This document shows, piece by piece, positions 46,741 through 57,931 of a stretch of DNA of 64,000 nt; the first letter of the stretch is position 1; every line of letters starts with the position of its first letter. Origin of the DNA: Quillaja saponaria (lineage: Eukaryota > Streptophyta > Magnoliopsida > Fabales > Quillajaceae); NCBI GenBank assembly GCA_029379385.1, contig CM055612.1:8742001-8806000 (forward strand), given 5' to 3'. The notes under the pieces were generated by a model that did not search any database, was not told the origin of the DNA, and worked only from the letters and a program-made list of their open reading frames with translations. Both the position numbers and the translations under genes were made by a program.

Positions 46741-48140
46741 TGAATGGAATTCATTTACCCATCAGTGACTGTTTCTTGTAACTTTTCTGCAAACTGTTTC
46801 AAAAAGATAGAGTCAGGAAGATAAAGGTATCTGCAAAGGGAAATTTCCTATATTTCTTGGTTAGAGAGTTTTAAGTCTAAACCCAACTCTTTAAAAAGAG
46901 CTTTTATATGGAAAAATATTAGTAGTATCTTAGAAATAAATATTGGTTGTTGAATTTACAGGAAACAAAGGAATTGAAATCATAAAGAAATAAATAAATA
47001 TCTTCGAAATAATTGAAGTCATCTTAATCATAAAGAAGGAATTGCAGATGCACAGGAAGATGAGATTGGATATACACCTTGGTTCAACCATTAAAAATTT
47101 ATTAAAGAATCTCTATTTTACCATAAAACTAATGATTTTTTTTTAACGGGTGCCCTAAGGTCACTTGTTAAGCTGCAATAAATATAGTCTACATTAAAAC
47201 TTTCTAAAAATAACAATTTATGTATTAAATAGAACTGAAATCATGATCAACTATTGCAATAAATGCTATAAATTTTTTATTTATAAATCTTAACAAGGGC
47301 ACTTGTTGGAAAAATTCTAAAACTAAAAAGGAAGATTTCCAAGAGTTGATGTCCTCTGCTGGGTCTCAGTAAACGAGCTAAACGGATGTTTCATTGCTGG
47401 GGAAGAATCCAAGAACTTTCCTACAGCCATTAGTGCCAGAATGAAGGTCTGATGGTGTTAGACATCAAATCCCATCTATGGGAAAGGAACATATCAGTTG
47501 CCCAAATTTGTGTTACATTTTGATGTTAGAGAAAGTTTTTTGTAACAACTCTTTTCATTTTTAAAAATGGTGCTTGCACATCTAGAACTCAAAGTATATG
47601 TGTGCATGCAAACCTTCTAAAGCCAATAACAATTTTCAAAAATTGTTACCAGCATAAATTAATGTAAATTGCTACCTGTGACATTAAAGATGTAAAAAAG
47701 ACCCAGCATCTGCAATAGCATATTCAATATTTAACCAGCAATTAGTTTATTTTCTTTGCGACTCACATTCTTTCACTAACAAGAGGGAGTTAATTTCCAA
47801 TCTTCCATATCATTTGAAATAAGAAAACAAAACAGCAGTTTATAAAAAGATATATAATATATAAATATGAAAGTTCTCATGGGCACAAAAGAAACAAAAG
47901 ATCAGATTGTTTGATTTGTATCAAATTTTATTAAGATTTATAAATCAGGGTGCATAAGTCATAACTATGTCTCTGCCCAAGACCCTGATGCTTAAAAACT
48001 TGAATAACAAAACATATACTCATTGGCACCACTTCACCATCAATTGATCAAACCGCGTATTCTCACAGCACATGTGCGTAAAAAAACTTACTAACACATT
48101 ATAATAAATAACTGAGAGAAAATCTTACTGCAAAACAAGT
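46741..48140. other. Spacer within the F-box cluster
   Basis: No gene was recognised. It is mostly AT-rich. Nothing here clearly resembles the F-box family or the MITEs elsewhere in the window. Confidence 0.4.
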
Positions 48141-48149
48141 ACATTTCCT

Positions 48150-48470
48150 AAATAAATATAAATGGAAGGTTTACCTAACTGAAATGAGCATCCTCCAGAA
48201 CTTTTCCCATTGCAAAAAATAATTGGAACAATCTCTCTGTATAATTAAAAGTATACACAATTCTATGAGTTGGAATATACTTCTTTCCTTTCCTTTTGGA
48301 ATTGAACAGAAAGGCACCAGTCTTCCTGCAGTATCATATGAAACCCACATCCTCTTTCCAGACACCAACCGGCACTTCTACGTCAAATGGCTCACTCCTA
48401 ATGTCAAGAGTAAATACTTTAAACCAACTACTCTCACCACCGTTAGTATCCTCCCCCACCAGCTAATCAG
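48150..48470 (-). pseudogene. F-box protein C-terminal fragment
   Basis: On the minus strand the FBA tail can be read: SEPFDVEVPVGVWKEDVGFI, a stop, then TGAFLFNSKRKGKKYIPTH and IVYTFNYTERLFQLFF. This matches the end of the intact gene next door (EPFVIEELPVGFWKDELVI..LFLFNPNSIERKKLPTH). It begins 32 bp past that gene's stop codon and has no F-box, so it is the tail of a broken tandem copy. Confidence 0.8.
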
Positions 48471-48501
48471 GAAAACTTAAGAATGTTCCAATTTTGTAGT
48501 G

Positions 48502-49728
48502 TCATGAAGCCTCCTCAACTTCCGAGTCACCAAGAGGAACCAGGCTCTCTGCATAATTAAAATCAATATACGAAAACTCAGATCCATGAGTAGGAAGCTT
48601 CTTCCTTTCTATGCTGTTGGGATTAAACAGAAATAGAGCAGCCTCATCACTATCATTTGATGCTTCTTTTGCTTGAATAACTAGTTCATCTTTCCAAAAA
48701 CCCACAGGCAATTCTTCTATCACAAATGGCTCAGTGCAAACATTCACCTCAAATAGCATACTCCAACAATCATCACCATTATTTATACCCTTCATCATCA
48801 TCCATAACTCAACGGAATAGCCCAAGCCTTCAGTTTCTTTGTGCTTCATGACAAGCATCGCAACCGATTCCTTATACATTGCGAGTTTCTTCTTATCACT
48901 AGAAGTAACCGAATCTGGCAATGCTATCCTCTGAAGCACTTCGTTAGCCATAACAAAGGAAAGGATAAAATCACAATGGCCATTTGTCATCCAAAACAAA
49001 GCTCCATTTGCAGTCAGGTAATGCTCTTCAATATCGAAAAAGTCAGGTGGCAAACTGACATCCCCGACATCCTTGATTTCTTTCCAAGACTGACTGTTCA
49101 AGGAGTACACCTGAACTTGAACAAGACGATCAGGCACTTCTTCCCCAACATTTTCAGCATCATAAAAGGCATCCTCAGAATCCGAATAGATGTTGCTCAT
49201 AAAAACGTTAATAGTCACAATATTGTAATCGTCAGTATCGGAATTGAAACCAAATCCAATAGCAAAAGTGCTTAACTCCATACCGGCTATAGCACCCTTT
49301 GCAGTTGGAGGGAGAATCTTGACTTCCTTGGTAGCAGGGTTCCAGAGCGAAATACAATCTGAAGAGAACAAAGGATAAGAATGACTAACACAAAGTACGC
49401 CATTGCAGGAACCCACGATTTCAAGACCAAAGGTGAAATTGTTATTAGTTGGAATATGAACTGCTTCGAGCTCCGATATTTCACTTCGGAGCGAGTATAA
49501 CTCAGATTCCTCAAACCGATGGAGGAGCAGAGAGTTGTTGATCTGGGTCGAACGGTGAAGGTGATCTCCGATGAACTCTCGGGTTTTGAGGTGGTTGAAC
49601 CACCACTTAGATAGGGACCTGAATCGGGTCAGAGATTTTACAGGCAGCCTCGAGAAAATGTCTCTGATAATTTCTTGGGGAATTCCATGATTTAAGGGAA
49701 TGCCCTTATCATCCATTGAGATTATCAC
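48502..49728 (-). CDS. F-box protein with FBA domain (CPR1/At3g06240-like)
   Basis: A 408-aa, single-exon protein. The F-box is at about residues 13-57 (IPQEIIRDIFSRLPVKSLTRF), where it would bind SKP1/ASK in an SCF ubiquitin ligase. The F-box-associated domain follows (GSCNGVLCVS, SLWNPATKEVKILPP, FAIGFGFNSDTDDYNIV, YSLNSQSWKEI, LTANGALFWMT, EPFVIEELPVGFWKDE) up to about residue 385, and would select the target protein. The target cannot be read from sequence. The start may be residue 1 or the methionine at residue 5 (MDDKGIPLNHG), and the latter fits relatives equally well. It is the only intact member of the cluster. An interstitial G-rich repeat and a truncated MITE lie within 800 bp upstream. 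Confidence 0.92.
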   Translation of the reverse strand: MIISMDDKGIPLNHGIPQEIIRDIFSRLPVKSLTRFRSLSKWWFNHLKTREFIGDHLHRSTQINNSLLLHRFEESELYSLRSEISELEAVHIPTNNNFTFGLEIVGSCNGVLCVSHSYPLFSSDCISLWNPATKEVKILPPTAKGAIAGMELSTFAIGFGFNSDTDDYNIVTINVFMSNIYSDSEDAFYDAENVGEEVPDRLVQVQVYSLNSQSWKEIKDVGDVSLPPDFFDIEEHYLTANGALFWMTNGHCDFILSFVMANEVLQRIALPDSVTSSDKKKLAMYKESVAMLVMKHKETEGLGYSVELWMMMKGINNGDDCWSMLFEVNVCTEPFVIEELPVGFWKDELVIQAKEASNDSDEAALFLFNPNSIERKKLPTHGSEFSYIDFNYAESLVPLGDSEVEEAS

Positions 49729-49940
49729 AATGATTTGGGTGTCAACTCAATTTCTCTAAGATAAAGAAGTTTATATTGAAATTTGAAGTTGATTTAAAAA
49801 GAAGGGTTTTATAGAATAAAGATTATTTATTACATTATAAAATATATAAATATTTATTATATTTTTTAACTCTGCATTTATTATATTCAAAAATACAATC
49901 ATTTTATTACTTTTCTTGCCTTTTATTATTTCTACTAATT
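49729..49940. other. Upstream region of the intact F-box gene
   Basis: AT-rich, with TATA-like stretches around 49835-49850. Probably the promoter. No other feature. Confidence 0.4.
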
Positions 49941-50056
49941 TTAGGGTTAGCATTAAAGTTAGTGTTACGATTAGATTAGGGTTAGAGTTAGGTTAGGGTT
50001 GGGGTTGGGGTTGGGGTTGGGGCTCGGGCTAGGATTAAGGCTAGGGCTAGAGTTAA
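49941..50056 (+). repeat. Telomere-like G-rich array
   Basis: Degenerate TTAGGG/GGTTAG units lead into four consecutive GGGGTT units (about 49997-50022), then degenerate GGGCTAG units. Five G runs of three or more within about 30 bp could form a G-quadruplex. The plant telomere repeat is TTTAGGG, so this is at best a diverged interstitial relic or an independent microsatellite. Confidence 0.75.
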
Positions 50057-50169
50057 AAAATATGATAATATAATAAATGTTTTTTATAATTGAAAGAATA
50101 TTTACACATTTTACAATATGTAATAAATAATTCTTATTCTATACTCACTGAGCATATAATAGAAAAATC

Positions 50170-50509
50170 TTTTAAAAATTTTGATATCTTGGAGACAAGT
50201 AACAATTTATTTTAATAAGTATTATTGTAAATTATCACTAAACCAAATAATAATTTATTTTATTTTTTGTGTATATAAAAAAATTTATTATAAATGTATA
50301 TATAAATAATATAAATTTTATTAAATAATATTAAACGAGCTAGTTCACGAGCCGAACTTTAGAAAGATTGAGCTAGGCTCATTTTACTAAACGAGCTTAA
50401 AATAAATCTCAAGATCGGCTCGTTTTTTAAATGAGTCGAGTTTGATCCAAGCTTTTAAAGAGTAGTTCACGAGCTGCTCACAAGCTAGCTCGGCTCATTG
50501 CCACCCCTA
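50170..50509. mobile_element. hAT-type MITE, left-truncated copy
   Basis: From about 50205 onward it parallels the element at 41568-41959: AAATTATCACTAAACCAA, then TATAAATGTATATATAAATA, then ATTAAACGAG, and the same right end CTCATTGCCACCCCTA at 50509. The left TAGGGGTG end is missing, so the copy was truncated or rearranged. Confidence 0.8.
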
Positions 50510-51807
50510 GCCATTCATAATATTCAGGCTCCAACTTGATAGGAGTATTAAGGTACAAATCATTCTACAAGAATCATGGACACAAATTACTTCCAAAATT
50601 AATGTAAGGAGAACTAAATATTAACTTGATTTTCTTCGTTCAATTAAAATGATTTTCTTTCATAATTATGAGCATAATTGACTTCATTGTATTTAATTTT
50701 ATTTAAATTATTCTTATTTATCTTATAATTTATACTTTATATAAGTGAGTGTAACCCATTATTATATATATACTAAAACTAAATATTGAATAGATACCCC
50801 TTAGACATTGTGTTCGTGAATTAAACCACTTGAAACTCTTGTCTCGTTCTTTTTGCTCTCTCCTCATGATTGATTATCCTTATTTCTCATTTAAAATTAA
50901 CACCTCATGCTCTAAAAATGACAGGATCTTGTTCAGTACTAGCTGACTCACCCAATTCCAGCTGGCTGGATAGCCAGATTCTAACAACCTCTGTACTAAT
51001 TACTAAACAGTTCCATATCTGTAAATGTGTCTCTCAAAGTAAAACAGTGTTGTTCCCAAATTAGCCGTTGGACCGACTTTACACAAACAGCCCAAAATAA
51101 TCACGAAACGGTACCGTTCAGATAAGCTCTAACAAATTCATGCAGACCGTAAACTGTAAGATGAGAGGACAGGAGGGAGAGCAAGAGAGAAGAGAGTCAA
51201 CGGACAATGGAACTCAAAGCCTCAGGGGCATAAAGGAGAGAAATCTCATAATTTTATATGCTTATTTCATCTTGGGTGATACTGTTTCCACTTGTAACAC
51301 TTTTTTTACAAGCTGAACTATATTTCTTTAGATTTGCTCCACATCCATTGTTTAAGGAAAAAGCAGAGAAATCAATCAAATCATCATCTGTTGAGTAAGG
51401 TAATTCAAGTTTCTATGAAGATTTCTTAAAGGGGAGATTATTTAAGAACTTTCTGTGTTCTCTTTGAAGCAGGTTCTGGGTTAATGCTACCTGAAGAGTT
51501 TGAAATGGCCAGTTCAAAATATATATTCTTTTCACATAAGGAATTTGGAATCTGATGGTTTGGTAACAAATTAAAGACAAACTATATTGAGCATGTGTGG
51601 CCAATTGTATTGCTCTGGTCTAATTATTGACTGCATATGCATCCTGGAGTCCATAGATAACTACATCCACATCAGGGTCTATAAATTACACAATCTCTTC
51701 TACACTCATTCATAACAAGAAAAACAAAGATACTCAATACCCATTCAACATTGAAGACTACACTGCTGGCTCTCTTTGTCTTCCTTTTTGCTTAGTATTC
51801 TAAATCA
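50510..51807. other. Spacer within the F-box cluster
   Basis: No gene was recognised. The stretch 50900-51240 is less AT-rich than its surroundings, but its short open frame (50870-51064, plus) matches nothing I know. Confidence 0.4.
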
Positions 51808-52790
51808 TCATTTTAAAACCAAACTTTCTGTATCAGTGAAAAAATAGCAGCGATTTTCACCTATAAGAAGTTTCGTCTTTGATTTGTTACTGGGATTAAA
51901 CAGACAGAGACTTCCTTCTCTTTGTATGAGAATTTCATTGTTCCACATTCCAACTGGCCACTCCATTCTGGATAACCCCACAGTAAATCTCTTTTTCCAT
52001 ATATTGTCAAAGACCCACAATTCTATCCTACTTCTAGCTGATTTGGGGGTACTGAAAAAGCATAGCAAGTGAATCCTTGAAAACAGTGATTTGTGCACAA
52101 GTTTTCTCAGAGAATTTAACCAAACCAACAGGAAGTGGTATTTTGCTAAAAACTTGATTCTTCAGGTCAAATGAAATCACATAGTCATCTTCTGTCAACT
52201 TCATTGGCATCCAAAATAAAAACTCTTTGGCCGCCAAAGCAACTCTTTTATAGCCCTGAAAGTTTATATTAGGATCTTGAATTTGTTTCCAGGATCCAGA
52301 TTTCAACTAGAAAACTTCAATTAGATTTGGAATAGCTAGAATAAGATTAGGGATAAACGAAATAATGCGAACAACTATAAGAGATGAAAAATCTTCTCTG
52401 TTTACACCGAAGCCTATGAAGCGTACTGAATTTTCATTCATAATTTGGCTTTCAACAGCTGGGAGAGCTCTGAGCTGTCCCGTGGCTGGATTCCACAGCC
52501 AAATTGAATCATAGAAGATGTCACTAACACAAATTATGCCATTGTTGAAGTGGGTTTAACTTACCATGGAGCAAATGGAAAAAGTCAGAATGAAGGCGGT
52601 AGAGAATCAAAGAATGGTTCTTTTGAGTAAAATTATGGAAGTGATCAGCAATGAATTTTTGAGTTTTAAAATGTTGAAAACAAGTTTTTCAAACGAAACA
52701 AAATCGGGTAAGAGATTTCACCGGCAACCTTGAGAAAATTTCTATGAAGATATCGTGGGTCAATGCTTTATGAGGTTGTTTATCTAAAAT
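51808..52790 (-). pseudogene. F-box/FBA protein pseudogene
   Basis: From the 5' side on the minus strand: F-box relic at about 52640-52790 (DIFIEIFSRLPVKSLTRFCF followed by a stop), damaged middle, then an open FBA part at 52034-52306 (SGSWKQIQDPNIN, KEFLFWMPMK, DYVISFDLKNQVF). A frameshift around 52040-52070 leads to the C-terminal part 51808-52128 (RIELWVFDNIWKK, RMEWPVGMWNNEILIQ, LCLFNPSNKSKTKL). At least one stop and one frameshift make it non-functional. Confidence 0.82.
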
Positions 52791-53270
52791 CCATCGTCTT
52801 TGACCCTTTCCTGTGAAGAGAAAGAAAAGTGAGAGGACTGGATATGTGATCTAGTAGAAGAGATAATGGTATATATAGAGAGAAGGGAGAGATTTCAAAC
52901 TTCTGAAGGGAGGGAAAACCATTTTATGAACAGAAAAATATAAAAGAGAAGCAAAAGTCACGTTTCATGAAATTCATTTTTCTAGTTCTAGTTTTCCAAT
53001 GTAATTTTGCTAAGAGTATTTCTTGGAATCCATTGTTGAATTTCCAATTTAATGCTACTTATTGATTTATCACCATATTTTTCAACTTCTTGTTGTAATT
53101 CCTTAACTATTTTATGTCAATTCCCAATTTCTTGCTTTCAATACTACCCAATTTCCCACATAAGTCAAAATCATTATGCAGGTCCATCAATATTAGTTCT
53201 GAATTAAGTGTGAAGTGATAATTTCCTCAAATTTACACATTCCAAGATTCAAATCCAAGAGAATTATGCC
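52791..53270. other. Spacer upstream of the F-box pseudogene
   Basis: Former promoter side of the pseudogene. AT-rich. No gene was seen. Confidence 0.4.
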
Positions 53271-53714
53271 CTGTTTGGTTTAACTTTTAAAATAACTTTG
53301 GAGTGTAAATTTTTCTACAAAGTTTTTTGGTAATAGAAGTTTTATTTTTTAAGCCTTAAAAAAATATTTTTAGGCTTTTAGAGTCTAAAAACTACTAAAA
53401 CTGAAGCTACAAAAAAAAAAATTTAAATTTTTTTTCAAATTGAAAACAAGAGAAACTGAAATAAATTTTAATAATTATTTTATTTAGATAAATATAATTA
53501 TAATATTTATTAAACCGGTCTTTTTAATAAATTTAATACTTAATATTCATTATGAAAAAATAAAATCAAATAATTCTTTTATCTCACAACGTTTTTACAT
53601 TAACTGATCCAATTATTTTTTCAGTTTATTATACAATATTTTTTAAACAACTCTACTTAAAAAGTATTTTTACATGCTGTGCTTTTATACACACCTTAAT
53701 CAAATAGAGTCTAT
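53271..53714. mobile_element. MITE with TGTTTGGTT termini, second copy
   Basis: Collinear relative of the element at 5281-5699: TGTTTGGTTTAACTTTT at the start, TTTGGTAATAGAAGTTTTAT and TTATTTTATTTAGATAAATA inside, CTCTACTTAAAAAGTATTTT near the right end. The right terminus is more decayed (TTAATCAAATAGAG). No clear target duplication. Confidence 0.65.
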
Positions 53715-54761
53715 ACAACATTATGAGTTGTATCCAAAATTACATATCAGATAACAAAATTTTCATAGTTAAGTTAAATACTAGTTGATTGAGTTCAGCC
53801 CCTCTTCAAAATCATAAATCAGATACATGGAGATTATCTGAATGTATTTTGGATAGATAATGAAAGCTATCTGTACGGTGCAACATTTTTATTTGTTTGT
53901 TCTTCAAAGAAATAAGTTCATGAATTCATCATCGTATTCTTGTAGCTGGTAGCCTGCAATCAAAACGTACGTAATACACCAGCAACCAGACAGTGAAAGT
54001 ACTAAGAAAGATTACTCAAGGTAATGGAAGGATTTATTCCTTATCTGGGAAGTGTGTGGCTTCCAAATAGGTGGGTGTAAGTGAAACAATTTGAAAGGAC
54101 TCGGAATAATCAAAATTGGCCGGGTAGGACTGAGAAAAATAGTCCTATTGTATTAAAGCTTACCATATGAAAGGAAACCAATTTATCAAAACAGATGAAC
54201 TTTGGACACTGGTTTTCGTATTAGAAAACATGAACAAATGAAGAAGAAAGAAGATACTCTGTTTGCATAAAATTATATTGACATTTTAAATGATTCAGGA
54301 AATTATAAGTAGTAACTAATAAAAGATTTATAAGAATTACTAAGGAAAAGGAGAGAGTACTCTTTGAAATACAACATTTTACATTTGGATTAATGTCCTT
54401 TAATTTCTGGCAAGGATATTATCACAGATTCAAAATCTTGAGAATAGTTTTCCAACTAAGAGAAATGATTTCACAACCCATATTGCTTTCTAATGTAGCC
54501 AGAAACCAAAACTATGCCAATATGCAAGCTTAAGACATCCCATATTGCAGAAAAGAGAAAATAAAGAAACCAAGCATTATTGAAATGAAAGAAACTGAAC
54601 AAAAAGATCAAAAGTAATTGGCACCACTTCAAAGTATAAGGATCAAACAAGCTGAATTAATCTAAACGGCAGGCTAAGCTAAATTAAGCATGCCAAAGAA
54701 AAACTTATTAACTAAACAAGAAGCAACATCTTACCAAACAAAAGCATGTAGGAATAAAAGA
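53715..54761. other. Spacer between F-box pseudogenes
   Basis: No gene or recognisable repeat was seen. The right end (54600-54761) should be the former 3' UTR of the next pseudogene. Confidence 0.4.
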
Positions 54762-55927
54762 CTACATCTCATCGTTGATTGGAACCAAGCTCTCTGCGTA
54801 GTTATAAACTGTATACTCAAAATCTGCTCCATGACTAGGAAGATATCTCCTATCTTTGCTATTTGAATTGCAGATAAAGAGATAACTTTTGTTTTTGTCC
54901 CAGATTCTCAAGATAATTTCATCTTTTCAAATCCCAACTGGAGTCTCTATACTTGCAACTGGCCCAACAGTCAATAGCTTGTTCCAATACTCCCCACATT
55001 CACCAGTATTCTCCTTCATATCCACAATAAACCATCTGTTTCGTTTTAGGGTAAATAAACATAGGTAGTGAATCCTTGTACACAGTAAGTTGATCACAGA
55101 TCTCATTGGAACAAGTACTTGAACCTGGCATTGGTAACTTCCTAAACACTTCGGTACCCAAATCTAATGAAAGCTCAAATTTGGTAATAGCCAAGCCATT
55201 CCACCCCTTAACCTTCCAAAACAAAGAACCATTTGCCGTCACTGAATCATGCTCGTATTGCGCATGTGGTACATTTTGATAGCCCAAGTCTTTCCAAGAC
55301 CCAGTACGGATTGGTACACCCCAGCTCGAATAACAGGAGTGTTATCCTCATCCTCATTTACATTTTCATCATCAGAATCATCCCAAAAATTCTTCACAAA
55401 AAGACATAAACTTTATCACCTTGTAACCGATAACGTTGGAAATGTAACCAAACCCAAAATAGTGGGTACCAGGAACCATACCGGGTACACCTCTGAATTT
55501 GGATTCCGGAAGCAGCTTGAATTTCCAAATGGCTGGGTTCCATAGCACAAGCGTAGGTGCCATGCAATATAAACTTGGACTAACAAAGAGTAAGCCATTG
55601 CAAGAACCAAAAATACTGAGATAATATGGGAAATTATCCATTTGTGGAATTTCAACTTGTTGAAGCGCCGCCGCTTCGTTGAGGAGCAAAGATAAGCCGG
55701 TTTTTTAAGCCCCGGTGAGAGCGAAAGAAAAGGAGATAAGGATTGTTCTGGATTGATCGATGGAGGTCGGTGGCGGTGAAAGTTGGAGTTTTGAGAAGGG
55801 TGGACCAGGGTTTGGACAAGGATTGGAATCTGATCAGGGATTTCACTGGAAGCCTGGAGAGAATGCCTGTTATCATATCTTGGGGCAGACTGGAATGCAA
55901 TCCGATATCCATTGGACCCATCACCAT
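54762..55927 (-). pseudogene. F-box/FBA protein pseudogene, nearly full length
   Basis: All parts are present in order but in changing frames. The F-box is at 55652-55927 (SLPQDMITGILSRLPVKSLIRF). After a frame change comes 55378-55689 (GSCNGLLFVSPS, LVLWNPAIWKFKLLP, FGFGYISNVIGYKVIKF), then an acidic loop near 55340-55385 in another frame, then 55000-55287 (TANGSLFWKVKG, FRKLPMPG). The tail at 54762-55000 has TGA at the tryptophan position of the VG(I/V)WK motif and ends YNYAESLVP plus a few residues. At least three frameshifts and one stop. The completeness suggests loss more recent than for the fragments at 45193-46740. Confidence 0.85.
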
Positions 55928-56851
55928 TTCTGAATTCTGAGTGAATTGCAGACTTTGCCGCCGTTTGAAGAAGAAAGATTAGAAGGAGAAGCAAGAGCAG
56001 AAGAAATTCTGAGGGTTTATTTATGGATTCACTTCACCTCACCAATATGGCAATATACCATTCCATTTTGCTCAGTACTTTCATTTAAAGGAAATGTGTA
56101 AAATATTAAAGTTAAGGGTTGAGATTTTATCTAATTCAGACCGAAAACTCATTAACTCTTATTTTTCTCTGAAGTCTCTAAAAGAGCATAAACTCCTCCC
56201 TTCATCGCCCTCTCTCATCGTTAGGTAGAAACAATTTAATAAAAATCATGACACAATTTTTAAAATTGATGTTAGTATCAAAGAATCAATACTCAAATCT
56301 TTATTATCGAAGACTTTAATCTGAATTTCTGTCAAGCCTAAATTTTCAACACAAATGAAGAAAAATAACATATCAAGGAAGGTTAATATTTTTCCAAAAG
56401 CAAGAATCAGAATAGAGTTTGATTTGATCTAATAAAAAGTATTCATGATATAGAATTAAGAACTTTCAGAATATTCCAAACATGTTTAGCAACACCACAG
56501 TCTCTCTCAAAATACGCATAGTATTTTCAGTTTTGACAATGCATCAAGGGCATGTTTGAGCAATATTAATATGTGTCCCTATTACACAAAAACAGTGGTA
56601 GGGATTCTATCATGACAGCAAAGGCAGAAAAAAAATTTAAATCTGTTATGAATAAGCAATTCCCACACTCATTTAAAACAATCAACCAATCCAGTAGAAT
56701 AAGAGCTAATAAGTTTATAGGCAGAGGGCACAGATAACATAGAGTACTCTATATTAGCATTTTCTCTGAAAACCCATTTGATAATATAGAGTACATAATT
56801 AGCAACTTCATGATTTTTATTAGTATATATATAAATATCAACATTATAGCC
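55928..56851. other. Spacer
   Basis: Contains the former leader of the F-box pseudogene and the likely 3' UTR of the small gene at 56852-57085 (right part). No other gene was seen. Confidence 0.4.
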
Positions 56852-57085
56852 CTAATGACGCCAAAGGAAAGCTCCCATGGCAAACTTCCTCTTCTGCTCC
56901 ACATCTCCTATCACCGGAAGTCCATACTCCGAAAGCAGGCGGTCAAGGTTGGTTTCCGGCATGGTCTCGTAGTCAGTCTTAGAGTATCTTGGGTAGTGCA
57001 ATGGCATCTGGAAATGCCCACATTTCTCTTGTCTCCTTGGTTGACCCTTCACTCCTCCTGCAACTCTACGAGCAAATGAGTCCAT
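56852..57085 (-). CDS. Small conserved plant protein (DUF7722-like)
   Basis: A 77-aa protein in one exon. The core GHFQMPLHYPRYSKTDYETM, the NLDRLLSEYGLPVIGDV block and the ending KRKFAMGAFLW match a small family found in many flowering plants, which I recall as DUF7722 (the domain number is from memory). There is no signal peptide or membrane span. The N-terminus (MDSFARRVAGGVKG) is basic and could be a weak organelle-targeting sequence. A TATA box lies about 40 bp upstream of the start, so the leader would be very short. No biochemical role is known to me for the family. Confidence 0.88.
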   Translation of the reverse strand: MDSFARRVAGGVKGQPRRQEKCGHFQMPLHYPRYSKTDYETMPETNLDRLLSEYGLPVIGDVEQKRKFAMGAFLWRH

Positions 57086-57125
57086 GCTGCACCCTCTTGT
57101 ATCTCTCCTTTCAGTTAGTGACCCT

Positions 57126-57133
57126 TTTTATAA
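57126..57133 (-). promoter_or_regulatory. TATA box of the small DUF7722-like gene
   Basis: TTATAAAA on the minus strand, 41-48 bp before the start codon at 57085. This implies a leader of only about 10-20 bp unless another start site is used. Confidence 0.6.
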
Positions 57134-57931
57134 GTAGGTGTAGGAGGTGACCAACTTATTCTTAAGAAAACAAAGCGTTTTCTTCTCCACTTTGTATAGT
57201 GCAAAAATCTGGGTGAGAATAAACAATGAGCCTCATTATGTTACTGAAGAAATTCAGGGGTCATGTGTCCAGACTCCAAAAGGCTTTTCATATTTAATTA
57301 AGTAGTTGTTAGGCCAAAACAAATCTATTCAGCTCGCAGGAGTTGTTGAATCAGTTTACCAACCACAATTTTCTTTCCCAAATACGATTTATTCAGGATG
57401 CTACCACATCAGAAGTAATAGGTTTATTTCAATATTCAAGACCTATATACCCTCTTTGCAAGAAAAACAAAATAGTAGTTAGAAATGGATAGTAAAGGAC
57501 ATCACATGTTACAATTAATTTACATATGCAAAATGTCAATGTAATCAGTTTAAATCCTGTATATTAGCCAAAACAGCCAAATCCAACAAGTCCTTAATCA
57601 GACAAAAGCAGGAGATATGCAGACTATCATTTGATAATAAACCAAAATAAAAGGTCTAGAGTCTAGTAATAAAATATGCATTGCTAATTGAACAAGCTAC
57701 TTCAGTATAAGGATATATACATGTGATGAAGAAATCTCGCAACGCATACACCAAAATTTTAAATACCTTCCCTGATAAGAACTACATACGCTTCCCCAAA
57801 TCTAGATGACCTAATTATAGTAATCACCACAGCATTACTGTACAAATCAGCACAACCCCTTTGATTTTTTGACTGTCAACATAAAATTTCACCTTCCAAC
57901 ATATTAAACTGCAATCCCTTGCAGGGGCATG
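57134..57931. other. Promoter region and 3' UTR between two minus-strand genes
   Basis: The left part is promoter of the small gene. The right part is the probable 3' UTR of the gene at 57932-63158. No further gene was seen. Confidence 0.45.

Noticed and set aside
55416..55994. 192-codon minus frame over the F-box pseudogene
   Set aside because: A shifted frame through the F-box sequence. The family motifs lie in the other frames.
56810..57079. 89-codon plus frame opposite the small conserved gene
   Set aside because: Antisense shadow. The minus frame has a conserved protein pattern and a TATA box.
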